Assembly (NCBI RefSeq): GCF_015645445.1
Contig: NZ_JADOGI010000046.1
Location: forward strand, 1-56,289
From: Nonomuraea cypriaca
GTDB lineage: Bacteria > Actinomycetota > Actinomycetes > Streptosporangiales > Streptosporangiaceae
Direction: 5' to 3'
Length of the DNA stretch: 56,289 nt
A program made the position numbers and the translations under genes. Positions 41,402 to 49,141 of this stretch are shown here, one piece after another. The notes under the pieces are model-generated. The model was not told the DNA's origin, made no database searches, and saw only the letters and a program-made list of their open reading frames with translations. How positions within the stretch are numbered: position 1 is the first letter of the stretch; every line of letters starts with the position of its first letter.

Positions 41402-42466
41402 TCACGATTCCGGGGTCAGTGGCTCGGCGATGGTCGCGGCGCCCGACCGGCGGCGGGCCCTGCGTCGCAGCGACCAAGTCACAACGGCGCCCACCCCCAG
41501 CGAGATCCCCACCCCAATCGCGCCGGCCAGTCCTACGGACAACCGTTCGTCACCGACACCCTTGACGCCGTAGTCGGCGAACACCGAGTCACCCAGCGGA
41601 TTGTCCTGAGCCTGAGACAGGAATCCGTAGTCGGCTGCCACCCGCTCAAGGCCGTCAGGGTTCGCCGAGGCGTAGAAACTCACCAGTCCCGCGAGCACGA
41701 CGGCGGCGGCGACTCCGCCGAGGAGAAACGGCCGAAGCCGCGGAGCCGCGCGATGGCCTCCCTCCGCCTGCCGAGCCTGAACCAGTTCACCGGAGGCGGT
41801 ACGCAGCATCGAGGGCCTGACCAGGCTGCGCGCGCCGTAGACCAGGTCGGGCCGCACGGCCAGCACGGTACTGACGGTCAACGCCGTGATCGCGCCTTCA
41901 CCCAGGCCGATGACCACGTGCACTCCACCCATGGCCGCGGCGACCGTGACGGGATCGATCGAGGAGGTCCCGCCGATGGCGTACAGCCCCGTGAACGCCA
42001 GGGCGGACATCGGGACCGACACCATGGCTCCGACGAAGGATGCGATGACGACGCCGGTACGGTTGCGTGGCGCCAGCTTGCCGACTCCGCGGAAGATCCC
42101 GTATCCAGTCAGGACGGTCACCAGCCCCATCAGGCAGATGTTGACACCCAGGGCCGTCAGTCCTCCGTCTGCGAAGAACAAGGCCTGCACCGTGACCACC
42201 ACGGCGATGCACAGGACTCCTGTATATGGTCCGACGAGGATCGCTGCCAGAGCGCCTCCCAGCAGGTGGCCGCTTGTTCCGGCACCGACGGGAAAGTTCA
42301 GCATCTGGACGGCGAAGACGAAGGCGGCCACCAGCCCGGCCAGCGGAGCCATCCGGTCGTCCAGTTCATCTCTCGCCCTGCGCAGGGAGTAGGCGACGCC
42401 ACTGGCAGCCACGGCGCCCGCGGCAAGAGACATCGGAACGGTGAAGAAGCCGTCAGGTACGTGCAC
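41402..42466 (-). CDS. cbiM: CbiM-CbiN fusion, Ni/Co-binding subunit
   Basis: A 354-aa fusion. The CbiM part (1 to about 220) begins MHVPDGF: I chose the GTG at 42466, which has GGAGG seven bases upstream, because Met1-His2 coordinates the metal in CbiM/NikM proteins; the longer frame from 42514 would bury it. Further helices follow with the GTSGHLLGG and GGVHVVIGLGEG motifs, whose His residues are metal ligands. The C-terminal part has the two-helix CbiN/PDGF-like layout (FLLGGVAAAVVLAGLVSFYA and SVGLAGAIGVGISLGVG). Substrate Ni2+ or Co2+ cannot be told from sequence alone. Confidence 0.9.
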   Translation of the reverse strand: MHVPDGFFTVPMSLAAGAVAASGVAYSLRRARDELDDRMAPLAGLVAAFVFAVQMLNFPVGAGTSGHLLGGALAAILVGPYTGVLCIAVVVTVQALFFADGGLTALGVNICLMGLVTVLTGYGIFRGVGKLAPRNRTGVVIASFVGAMVSVPMSALAFTGLYAIGGTSSIDPVTVAAAMGGVHVVIGLGEGAITALTVSTVLAVRPDLVYGARSLVRPSMLRTASGELVQARQAEGGHRAAPRLRPFLLGGVAAAVVLAGLVSFYASANPDGLERVAADYGFLSQAQDNPLGDSVFADYGVKGVGDERLSVGLAGAIGVGISLGVGAVVTWSLRRRARRRSGAATIAEPLTPES

Positions 42467-42775
42467 GAGATCCTCCGGGATTGCTTCCCAAGCGATTGGC
42501 TTCGCAACGGTCACTCGTCGCCGCCGTAGCGGCGCTGGTTTCGGGCCGAGCTCACCGGGGGGCAGTGATCACCGGAACTGTGGAGGGTCAGCGCCGCTGG
42601 CGGGCCGACCCGTAAAGATGTATGCACTCGCGAATATGTCATCCATGCGATGGCCGCGAACCCGTTTCACGGCCGACCACGCCGAATCCGAGTGTCGGCT
42701 TGGGAGTGTCTTTGACGATCGACGCGGCACCCACCGGTCAGAGCGGCCTGTCGATGCGTCTGGGGCCCGGCGGGA
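42467..42775. promoter_or_regulatory. cbiM leader and promoter region
   Basis: No gene. A 10-bp inverted repeat AGCGGCGCTG/CAGCGCCGCT (42528-42537 and 42589-42598) could fold the cbiM leader. Upstream on the minus strand lies ATGTATGCAC (42618-42627) in an AT-rich stretch with CGAATATGTCATCC. I found no B12-box, so a cobalamin riboswitch is not supported. Confidence 0.5.
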
Positions 42776-43123
42776 TCACTCGTGCCGCGGGATCCTCAAC
42801 ACCTCATGATCGGCATGGTGAACCGCCTCGGCGATCAGCGCTCGAATGTGGGAGTCGCGGGCACGGTAGAGAACCCGCCTCCCCTCCCGGCGACAGGCCA
42901 CCAGCCCAGCCAGCCGCAGCTTGGCCAGATGCTGGGACACGGCAGGCCGTGCCGCTCCCACCACCGTGACGAGGTTGCCCACGTCGTGCTCACCGTGAGC
43001 CAGGGCCCACAGCAAGCGCAATCTGGTGGCGTCGGAGAGCATCCGAAACGCCGCGACCGCGACCTCCACCTGCGCGTCGGTCGGCGGAGCGTCGGTCGGC
43101 GGGCCGCCGTTGTGCTGTTGCAT
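42776..43123 (-). CDS. ArsR/SmtB metal sensor
   Basis: A 115-aa ArsR/SmtB repressor with MLSDATRLRLLWALAHGEHD, recognition helix AARPAVSQHLAKLRLAGLV and a C-terminal helix IAEAVHHADHEVLRIPRHE rich in His and acidic residues (alpha-5 type site). The start is the ATG at 43123; a longer frame to 43141 is possible. Divergent from the decayed CDF gene, and the intergenic region has a TGCGTGCGCA inverted repeat inside ATGT...ACAT (about 43140-43170). It may now mainly control itself and possibly the cbi operon downstream on the same strand. Confidence 0.88.
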   Translation of the reverse strand: MQQHNGGPPTDAPPTDAQVEVAVAAFRMLSDATRLRLLWALAHGEHDVGNLVTVVGAARPAVSQHLAKLRLAGLVACRREGRRVLYRARDSHIRALIAEAVHHADHEVLRIPRHE

Positions 43124-43223
43124 GGTCAACGCACCTAACATGTGCTTGCGTGCGCATACGAATACATATCAGAGGGATAACCGTACTGTCACCCGTGCTC
43201 CATGACAGGACGAGGAGCAGCAG

Positions 43224-44260
43224 ATGAGCGCGCACAGCCGCCCGGAACCCTCCCACGAGCAAGACCACGGCCACGGACACGGACATGGCCACGGACATGG
43301 CCACGGATCCCCCAGCCGCACCCTAGGGGAACGGCTCCGTCATGTCGTGACGCCACACAGTCACGACGCGGCAGCCGAACCGATCGCGCACTGGAGACCA
43401 GCCGCCGTGGCGATCTCCTTCGCCGTGCTCACCGTCACCGCTCTCGGCCAAGTAGCGATCTTCATGATGTCGGGGTCGGTGGCCCTGCTCGGTGACACCT
43501 GCACAACTTCGCCGATGCCCTGACCGCGGTGCCGCTGGCGATCGCCTTCACGGTGGGTCGGCGGATGGCTTCGCGCCGGTTCACCTACGGATACGGACAA
43601 GCCGAGGACTTGGCCGGCATCATCATCGTGCTGATCGCCGCCGCCTCGGCGGGACTGGCCGGATACGAGGCCGTCAAGCGCCTGATCAACCCCCAAGACG
43701 TGGAGGCGCTCGGCTGGGTCGCCGCCGTGGGAGTGATCGGCTTCCTGGTGGCCCGCTACCGGATCAGAGTCGGCCGCGAGATCGGCTCCGCGGCGCTGGT
43801 CGCCGACGGCCTGCACGCCCGTACCGACGGCTTCACGTAACTGGCCGTGCTGCTGGGAGCAGCCGGATGCCGGCTGGCGTACGCCGACCCCGATCATCGG
43901 CCTGCTCATCACCGTCGCGATCCTCTACGTGCTGCGCGACGCCGCCCGCGAGGTCTACCACCGGCTGATGGACGCCGTCGACCCCGCACTGATCGTCAAG
44001 GCCGAGCGGATCGTCGCCGAAACCCCCGGCGTTCGAGGCGTCCGCTCTCTGCGGATGCGCTGGATCGGCTACTCCCTTCGCGCCGAGGTCGACATCGTGG
44101 TAGGCCATGAGCTCTCCCCGATCGAGGCGCACGCCGTATCAGTGGAGGCCGAGCATCGGCTCATCCACGACCTGCCGCGCCCGCAAGCCGCCACAGTGCA
44201 CGCCGACCCCGACGGACCGGCAGGCACCGACCACCACGCCGTCCTGGTCGGCCACCGATC
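43224..44260 (+). pseudogene. Cation diffusion facilitator paralogue, decayed
   Basis: The sequence is a close relative of the intact CDF gene at 18819: same HGHGHGHGHGHG tail and HVVTPHSHDAA linker. One base is missing near 43497 (LLGDT then TLHNFADAL out of frame). An in-frame TAA at 43838-43840 replaces a Ser codon after DGLHARTDGFT, and an extra base near 43888 shifts ADPIIGLL. The cytoplasmic domain then reads VLRDAAREVYHRLMDAVDPAL to about 44260. Three lesions, one of them a substitution, argue for real inactivation. Confidence 0.85.
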
Positions 44261-44328
44261 GCCGCGACGCCTTCGACCACTCCGTGCGCTGCAGCCGCCG
44301 GGCGCCGCCGCGGCTCTACGATGTGGTC

Positions 44329-44679
44329 ATGAGCATGAGCGCGGCCCACGCAGATGCGCTGACCTCCCAGCAGAGGGGCAAGCGGTTCGAAGTCGCCGCG
44401 TCCGTTCTGGCCCTCCTCGCCGATCGCACACGATTGGCGCTGCTGAACCAGCTGAGTCTCGGCGAAGCCGATGTCACCACCCTTACCGAGGCCATCGGGG
44501 CCTCTCGTCCCTCTGTCAGCCAGCACCTGGCCAAGCTCCGGCTCGCCGGCCTGGTGGCCGCCCGCAAGGACGGGCGTCACGTCGTGTACTCCCTCCACCA
44601 TGGCCACCTCCGCCGACTGGTCGAAGAGTCGCTGAACGTCGCCGACCACCGGATCGGGTCACTGCCGCCGCACGACTGA
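44329..44679 (+). CDS. ArsR/SmtB metal sensor downstream of the decayed CDF gene
   Basis: A 116-aa ArsR/SmtB repressor: LLADRTRLALLNQLSLGEAD, recognition helix ASRPSVSQHLAKLRLAGLV, C-terminal VEESLNVADHRIG...PPHD. I chose the ATG at 44329; a second ATG lies six bases later. It follows the broken CDF gene on the same strand and may once have been co-transcribed with it as its repressor. The frame upstream of 44329 is open but overlaps the CDF tail. Confidence 0.88.
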   Translation: MSMSAAHADALTSQQRGKRFEVAASVLALLADRTRLALLNQLSLGEADVTTLTEAIGASRPSVSQHLAKLRLAGLVAARKDGRHVVYSLHHGHLRRLVEESLNVADHRIGSLPPHD

Positions 44680-44696
44680 GCGGCACCTCAACGCCA

Positions 44697-45166
44697 TGGC
44701 CGAAGGGGCACGACGTCGAGATCGTCAGCGTGGTGCGACGCCGCGACGAACCGCAGTTCCCCACCGACCAGGGCGTCGCGCTGTCCACGCTTGGCGGACC
44801 AGCGTGTCGGCATTGCGGCCCGACTCCTTGGCGCGCAAGGTGTGGCAGCGCGCCGGCGGTAAAATCGTCCCGTACGGTGAGTTCGCCGCCTGGTACTTCA
44901 CCGAACGGGTCGAGGCGGCGGTCATCGACTACGTCTCCGATCTGCGCGACGCCATCCTGGTCACCACCCGCCCGGCGCTCAACCTGATCTCGGCTCGCCG
45001 CGGTTCCTCCAGCGTGATCGGCGTCGCCCAGGAGCACGTGAACCTGGCCTCCTACCGCGAGGCGGTACGCGAGCAAATCATCCGCACGCGGCCGTCGGAC
45101 GAGGCCGATCATGGGGCCGATACGGACGCACGGTCGGTGCCCGCCCACTCACCCCCATCACGCTAG
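44697..45166 (+). pseudogene. Glycosyltransferase family 4 N-terminal fragment
   Basis: Two frames are needed. The first gives GHDVEIVSVVRRRDEPQFPTD, typical of the first beta strand and loop of GT4 enzymes. After a shift near 44815 the second gives DAILVTTRPALNLISARRG and IGVAQEHVNLASYR, the middle of the N-terminal Rossmann half. The C-terminal nucleotide-sugar domain is absent; the frame runs out at 45166 in unrelated sequence. Confidence 0.6.
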
Positions 45167-45287
45167 GCCGTGAAGGAGCACACCGCCCCCGTCCGGCGTG
45201 GTCCAGCGGGGGCGGCGTCATGATCGGGCGGTGCCGGGCAGTGGTGAGCGGTCCCGAGGCCTTCGCCCTTGTCAGGTGGTTGAGACT

Positions 45288-45485
45288 TCAGTGGTCGTCG
45301 TCTGCGTGGGCTCCGTGGTCGTCGTCTGCGTGGGCTCCGGTGAGCGGGCTGAGGATCTTGCCGCCTGGATTCTGAGTGCTGCTGTGAGCTGTGTTGTGCT
45401 GGACGTCAGATGAGGCGGGGTTGGCGAAGGCGAGTAGGCCACCTGCCATGACGGCGATGATGAACGGCCAGGTGATGTGACGCAT
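45288..45485 (-). CDS. Secreted peptide with His/Asp metal-binding tail
   Basis: A 65-aa protein. The ATG at 45485, behind AAAGGAAA, begins a signal peptide (ITWPFIIAVMAGGLLAFANP). The mature part of about 45 residues ends in two exact GAHADDDH units (GAHADDDHGAHADDDH) encoded by a tandem 24-bp repeat. Alternating His and Asp suit divalent metal binding, so a periphery-located metal scavenger or buffer is plausible in this island; function is not known. No anchor is seen, so it is probably released or cell-wall associated. Confidence 0.65.
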   Translation of the reverse strand: MRHITWPFIIAVMAGGLLAFANPASSDVQHNTAHSSTQNPGGKILSPLTGAHADDDHGAHADDDH

Positions 45486-45751
45486 GATGATCGAGTTTCC
45501 TTTCGTGACTGATGTGGTCAAGAAGATGGTTCCGCGCTAGGAGAGTTACTGACAGTAGCAATATCGATACTTAGAGCTACCGAAGGATCCCGATCGGCCA
45601 TTCGCACGAGACCGCGTGGGCGCACGGCCGATCCTCGGCCCAGCCTCCCCGTCGCGCTCGAGCCCATGAAATGACGTGCTTGCGGGACGAGCCCCGACCA
45701 ACCGGTTCGGACAGACGGTCGCCCTCGGCGGCGCGATCGCGCAGAGGCGAC
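45486..45751. other. Spacer without a supported gene
   Basis: About 265 bp. The first part is the promoter of the secreted peptide gene, with an AT-rich GCAATATCGATACTTAGAG near 45558. The rest has only Arg-rich frames. Confidence 0.35.
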
Positions 45752-45910
45752 CAGGCACAACGACGCCTCCCTCATCGTGGTCACGCACGACCCGAACGTG
45801 GCCGGCTGGTGCGACCGCACGGTCTCCGCGACGGGCAACTCCTGGCGGGCGTCGGCGGGGTGCGCGCGTGAGCCTCGACCTGGCCTGGCGGCTGCTCAAG
45901 GGCATGCGCC
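45752..45910 (+). pseudogene. ABC ATPase C-terminus joined to a permease N-terminus
   Basis: DASLIVVTHDPNVAGWCDRTV is the H-loop region at the end of a MacB-type ATPase. A GTG at 45868 then starts VSLDLAWRLLKGMRLRR, the usual first residues of the partner FtsX permease. Both genes are cut off within a few codons on their outer sides, so this is the preserved junction of a deleted transporter pair. Confidence 0.5.
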
Positions 45911-45919
45911 TTCGGCGGC

Positions 45920-46207
45920 TTGGCGAAGGTGCGGTTGGCCGCGTCCCCAGACGGCGCCCAGCTGGAAGGGGCGATTCCAGCTTGCTTTGTTGCAGTTCTC
46001 GATGGGCGGATGAGCCGAGACGAGGCGGACCGGTGGGCAGCCCACTGGTCTCTCGATGATGATCTCGTCTGGGACGACGTGGAGTGGTGGGCGTTGAGTC
46101 GCTTGTACGGGATTGATCTGGCCCACGGGCCCAATGGGGACTTTCTGCATAGCGACGAGCAGGTGCGCCAGTGGCTTGAGGAACTACGGCATCGTCGCGC
46201 TGCCTGA
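45920..46207 (+). CDS. Hypothetical acidic protein
   Basis: A 95-aa protein of unknown function. The core RMSRDEADRWAAHWSLDDDL and DDVEWWALSRLYGIDLAHGP is rich in Trp and acidic residues and looks coherent to its end (DEQVRQWLEELRHRRAA). This plan resembles small cytosolic proteins encoded beside toxin or effector genes (immunity-like), but no partner toxin is visible. The nominal TTG start at 45920 is weak and the true start may be internal or lost at the junction with the preceding fragment. Confidence 0.5.
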   Translation: MAKVRLAASPDGAQLEGAIPACFVAVLDGRMSRDEADRWAAHWSLDDDLVWDDVEWWALSRLYGIDLAHGPNGDFLHSDEQVRQWLEELRHRRAA

Positions 46208-46320
46208 CGTGTCTTCCGGTCGCTGCGTCGGACAGCACGCCGCCGGTGCCCGCCTATGAGAGATCCTCAACAGGGCGAACGTTGCCTGATGCGGCACTGA
46301 TTACTGGTAGCGGGAAGCGT

Positions 46321-46362
46321 AGAGAGACGCTCGGCGAGGGTTTCCCAGCCGAGCGTCTCTCT
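46321..46362. terminator. Long hairpin, probable terminator
   Basis: Perfect 15-bp arms AGAGAGACGCTCGGC and GCCGAGCGTCTCTCT enclose a 12-base loop, 114 bp beyond the preceding gene. Confidence 0.55.
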
Positions 46363-46524
46363 GGGTCGGGCGTTGAGTTCAGCGGCGACGGCGACGGCGG
46401 CGCGAACGTCCAGCAGCGTCATCCGGGTACACAGGATCAGGCGCCGACGGGCTTATCATGCCAAAATAGTACAAAACGGACATGGTGTTCTCCGTGGCAT
46501 TCCTAGCGTCAACAGGGACGGATA

Positions 46525-47304
46525 TTAGCCCCCACTCTCCATGGCTAAAACACACCAAATGCCCCGACCCTGCCCGCTCAGAGGACCGCTGACCTGGATT
46601 TTTACCAACCGTGCCCATACCGCGTAGCTCCCCAGGCGGCCACTGCCGCGAGCTGGGCCAGCACTCGGCCATGTCCCCTCGCGGTGCGCGAGTCCCCGCA
46701 CGAGTCCCAGAATCCCCATGCACACCAAAGCGCCCCGACCCCTGGAAGAAAGGCCCTGTGGCGCTCGGAGCAGTTCGAACTGGTGCCGGACGTCGAGGTG
46801 GTTGGTGGGCTCGTCGAGCACCAGGACGGGTGCCTGCTGGGCGAGGGCGCGGGCGCGCAGCACGCGCTGTTTCTCGCCGCCGGAGAGGGTGGTGTAGTGG
46901 CGGTGGGCGAGATGGGCGACTCCGGCGTGGGTGAGGGCGTCGGCGACGATTGTGGTGTCCTCGGCGGTGTCGGGGGCGAAGGGGCGCTTGTGCGGGGTGC
47001 GTCCCATCGCGGCCATCTCCCAGGCTGTGACGTCGAAGTCGGAGCGGGTCTCCTGGGGGAGCGCGGCGACCAGTTGGGCGGCTCGGCGCGGGGTGAGCCG
47101 CCACAGGTCCTCGCCGTCGACGGTGATGGTCCCCTGGGCGAGGGGAAGGTGCCGGTACACGGCCCGCAACAGGGTGCTCTTGCCGCTGCCGTTCGGGCCG
47201 ATGATCCCGACGCGCCGACCGGACGGCGCGGTGAGGTCGACGCCGGTGATGATCGGGGTTCCGGCGATGGTGACGTGCACGTCGTGCAGGTTCAGGGTCG
47301 TCAT
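46525..47304 (-). pseudogene. Siderophore-type ABC ATPase, C-terminus replaced
   Basis: The first 175 residues are a normal FecE-type ATPase: Walker A GPNGSGKS, signature LSGGEKQR and Walker B VLVLDEPTNHLDV. After RHQFELLR the family sequence stops near 46780 and about 80 unrelated residues follow to 46525, so the H-loop is missing. The protein probably cannot hydrolyse ATP productively. The upstream permease gene is also broken, so the whole importer has been lost. The intact form would import a siderophore, haem or vitamin. Confidence 0.75.
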
Positions 47305-47307
47305 GGG

Positions 47308-47784
47308 TCAGAGTCCGGTGGTGTCGCGGGCGCGGGTGTGCACGAGCCAGAGGAACAGCGGGGCGCCGATGACGCTGGTGACGACCCCGACCGGCAGTTC
47401 CTGCGGGTGCAGGGCGGTGCGGGCGGCGATGTCGACGAGGACGAGGAAGCCGGCGCCGGCGAGGGTCGCCACGGGGAGCAGGCGACGGTGGTCGCTGCCG
47501 ACGAGCAGCCGGGCGGCGTGCGGGATGATCAGGCCGATGAAGCCCATGCCCCCGGCGAGGGCGACCATCACCCCGGTGAGCAGGGCGATGAGCAGGAACA
47601 GGTGACGGCGCAGCCGGGCGGCGGGGATGCCGAGGCTGGCGGCGGGCTCGTCACCGAGCAGCAGGGTGTTGAGGGGTCTGGCCTGGGCGAGCAGGGCGAT
47701 CATCGTCGCGGCGAGCACGGCGGCGGGCAGTCCGAGCGCGGCCCAGTTCGCCTCGGCGAGGCTGCCGAAGAGCCAGAACAGCAC
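47308..47784 (-). pseudogene. FecCD-type permease, N-terminal half missing
   Basis: 158 residues of the C-terminal half of a siderophore permease: LLLGDEPAASLGIPAARLRR, GGMGFIGLIIPHAARLLVGSDHRRLLP and QELPVGVVTSVIGAPLFLWL are hallmark segments. Upstream it collides at about 47790 with an IS66-type transposase piece on the other strand, so the first helices are deleted. Three bases separate it from the ATPase gene, as in an original operon. Confidence 0.75.
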
Positions 47785-47798
47785 TGTGGCCGGCGCAG

Positions 47799-48182
47799 AT
47801 CCGGTGGGCGCTGGCCGAGTTGAACGAGCAGGCCGTCAAGGCCCGCGAGAAGGGGCTGGCCGAGATCCCGCCCGAGCGGGCGCGGATCTACCTCGAATCC
47901 TTCCATCACGGGATCGCGGTCGGGCTGTCGCTGCATCCCCGCGCCCCTGGGCGGAAACAGTCCCCGGCCCGTAACCTGCTGGAACGCCTGCGGGACCGGG
48001 CTGATGAGGTGCTGTGCTTCGCCGACTTCCCCGGCTGGGTGCCGTTCACGAACAACACCGGGGAGCGCGCGCTGCGCCCGGTCAAGACGCAGGTGAAGAT
48101 CTCCGGCTGTCGATGTGATCTCAACCGCCCGCAACTAGGCCGTCGAGGTAGTGGCGGAACTCCTCGGCCTCCGGCTCGCTAG
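47799..48182 (+). pseudogene. IS66-family transposase C-terminal fragment
   Basis: The frame reads PPERARIYLESFHHGIAVGL, then RKQSPARNLLERLRDRADEV and VPFTNNTGERALRPVKTQVK, which is the conserved end of the DDE domain of IS66 TnpC-type transposases including the catalytic Glu in NNxGER. Family similarity ends about 48114. The N-terminal two thirds and any inverted repeats are missing, so it marks a past insertion plus deletion. Confidence 0.8.
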
Positions 48183-48593
48183 ATGGGAGCTTCCTGCGAA
48201 CGCACGTAGCTGGTCGACCACGCGGTTGGAGCCGATACGGGCCACCAGTTCGGCGGCGCGGCGGGCGGTGTCCAGCGCTCCGTCGAGATTCTTGTGGCCA
48301 AGCTGCGCGTCGGCGATGGCGGCCATGCCGAGCGCGGTGTCGCGGACGTAGTCCTCGGTGCGCTCGACCATGCCCTCTTCCAGCATCTGCACGGCGGTGG
48401 CGGGCTGGCCGATTTCGACCAAGGCCATGCCCACCTCGATCGTGGTGGATGGGCGGCGCATCCAGTAGATCCAGGCGGGGTCTTCGTCGGGGTCGCGGTG
48501 TTCCCAGTGCAGATCGGCGCGTGAGAGCAGGCGGAGCGCCTGGTGGGATTCGCCGGCGACTGCGTGGGCGCGGACCTGCCAGGCGTCCAGCAT
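48135..48593 (-). pseudogene. TPR-type regulator C-terminal fragment
   Basis: About 150 residues of helical repeats: LDAWQVRAHAVAGESHQALR, ALVEIGQPATAVQMLEEGMV and LGHKNLDGALDTARRAAELV. This is the C-terminal part of an actinomycete HTH/TPR regulator such as that encoded at 4005. The HTH end is missing: beyond 48593 the sequence belongs to another gene on the opposite strand. Confidence 0.6.
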
Positions 48594-48603
48594 GGCGTGC
48601 ACG

Positions 48604-49017
48604 ATGGGACGCGACAAGAACATCGGTGGCAACCCCATCAAGATCGCCGGCAGGACGTACGCGAAGGGCCTGGCGCCGCACGCGGCCTCCGAGGTCACCT
48701 ATTACCTCGGCCGGTCCTGCACCCGGTTCACCACGGACGTCGGCATCGACGACGCCAGACGGGACAGAGCCGGTCACGGGTGTGACGCTCCAGCCGCGCT
48801 CCCCAGGGCTGGGTCGTACAGGGGGCTCCTGCCGAGGCGGCCGAGCTCTCGCCGGGCGCCATACTGGAGGGATCCTGGCAGGTCACGTCCTTCGCCGTGC
48901 CCGCGACCAGCGCCCTCGACGTGACCCTTCGCGCCGGGCGTGAACGACATGAGGTTCTTCAACGACACGGCCTACGGCCCGGACCTCGACCGCATCGTGA
49001 TCGCCGCCACCAGCTGA
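48604..49017 (+). pseudogene. NPCBM-containing secreted glycosidase remnant
   Basis: DKNIGGNPIKIAGRTYAKGL and HAASEVTYYLGRSCTRFTTD form the first half of an NPCBM carbohydrate-binding module. After scrambled sequence, another frame reads SWQVTSFAVPATSALDVTLR and finally FFNDTAYGPDLDRIVIAATS with a stop, the usual end of a second binding domain of such enzymes. The catalytic domain is missing. It lies just upstream of two glycosidase genes on the same strand, so it was probably part of the same carbohydrate locus. Confidence 0.6.
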
Positions 49018-49141
49018 AGGGGACGGCTCACCTGCGGCGCAGTCAGGAGGTGAAACTGGGGGCTTGACAGAGTCGGTCATCGGATTAGATCTTCTTATTC
49101 ATCAGATGTATCTCTCCGTAAGCCCCCCACTCGGAGGAATT

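Noticed and set aside
42467..42775. Cobalamin riboswitch upstream of cbiM
   Set aside because: I looked for a B12-box (GCCACTG-type) and the conserved core on the minus strand and found none.
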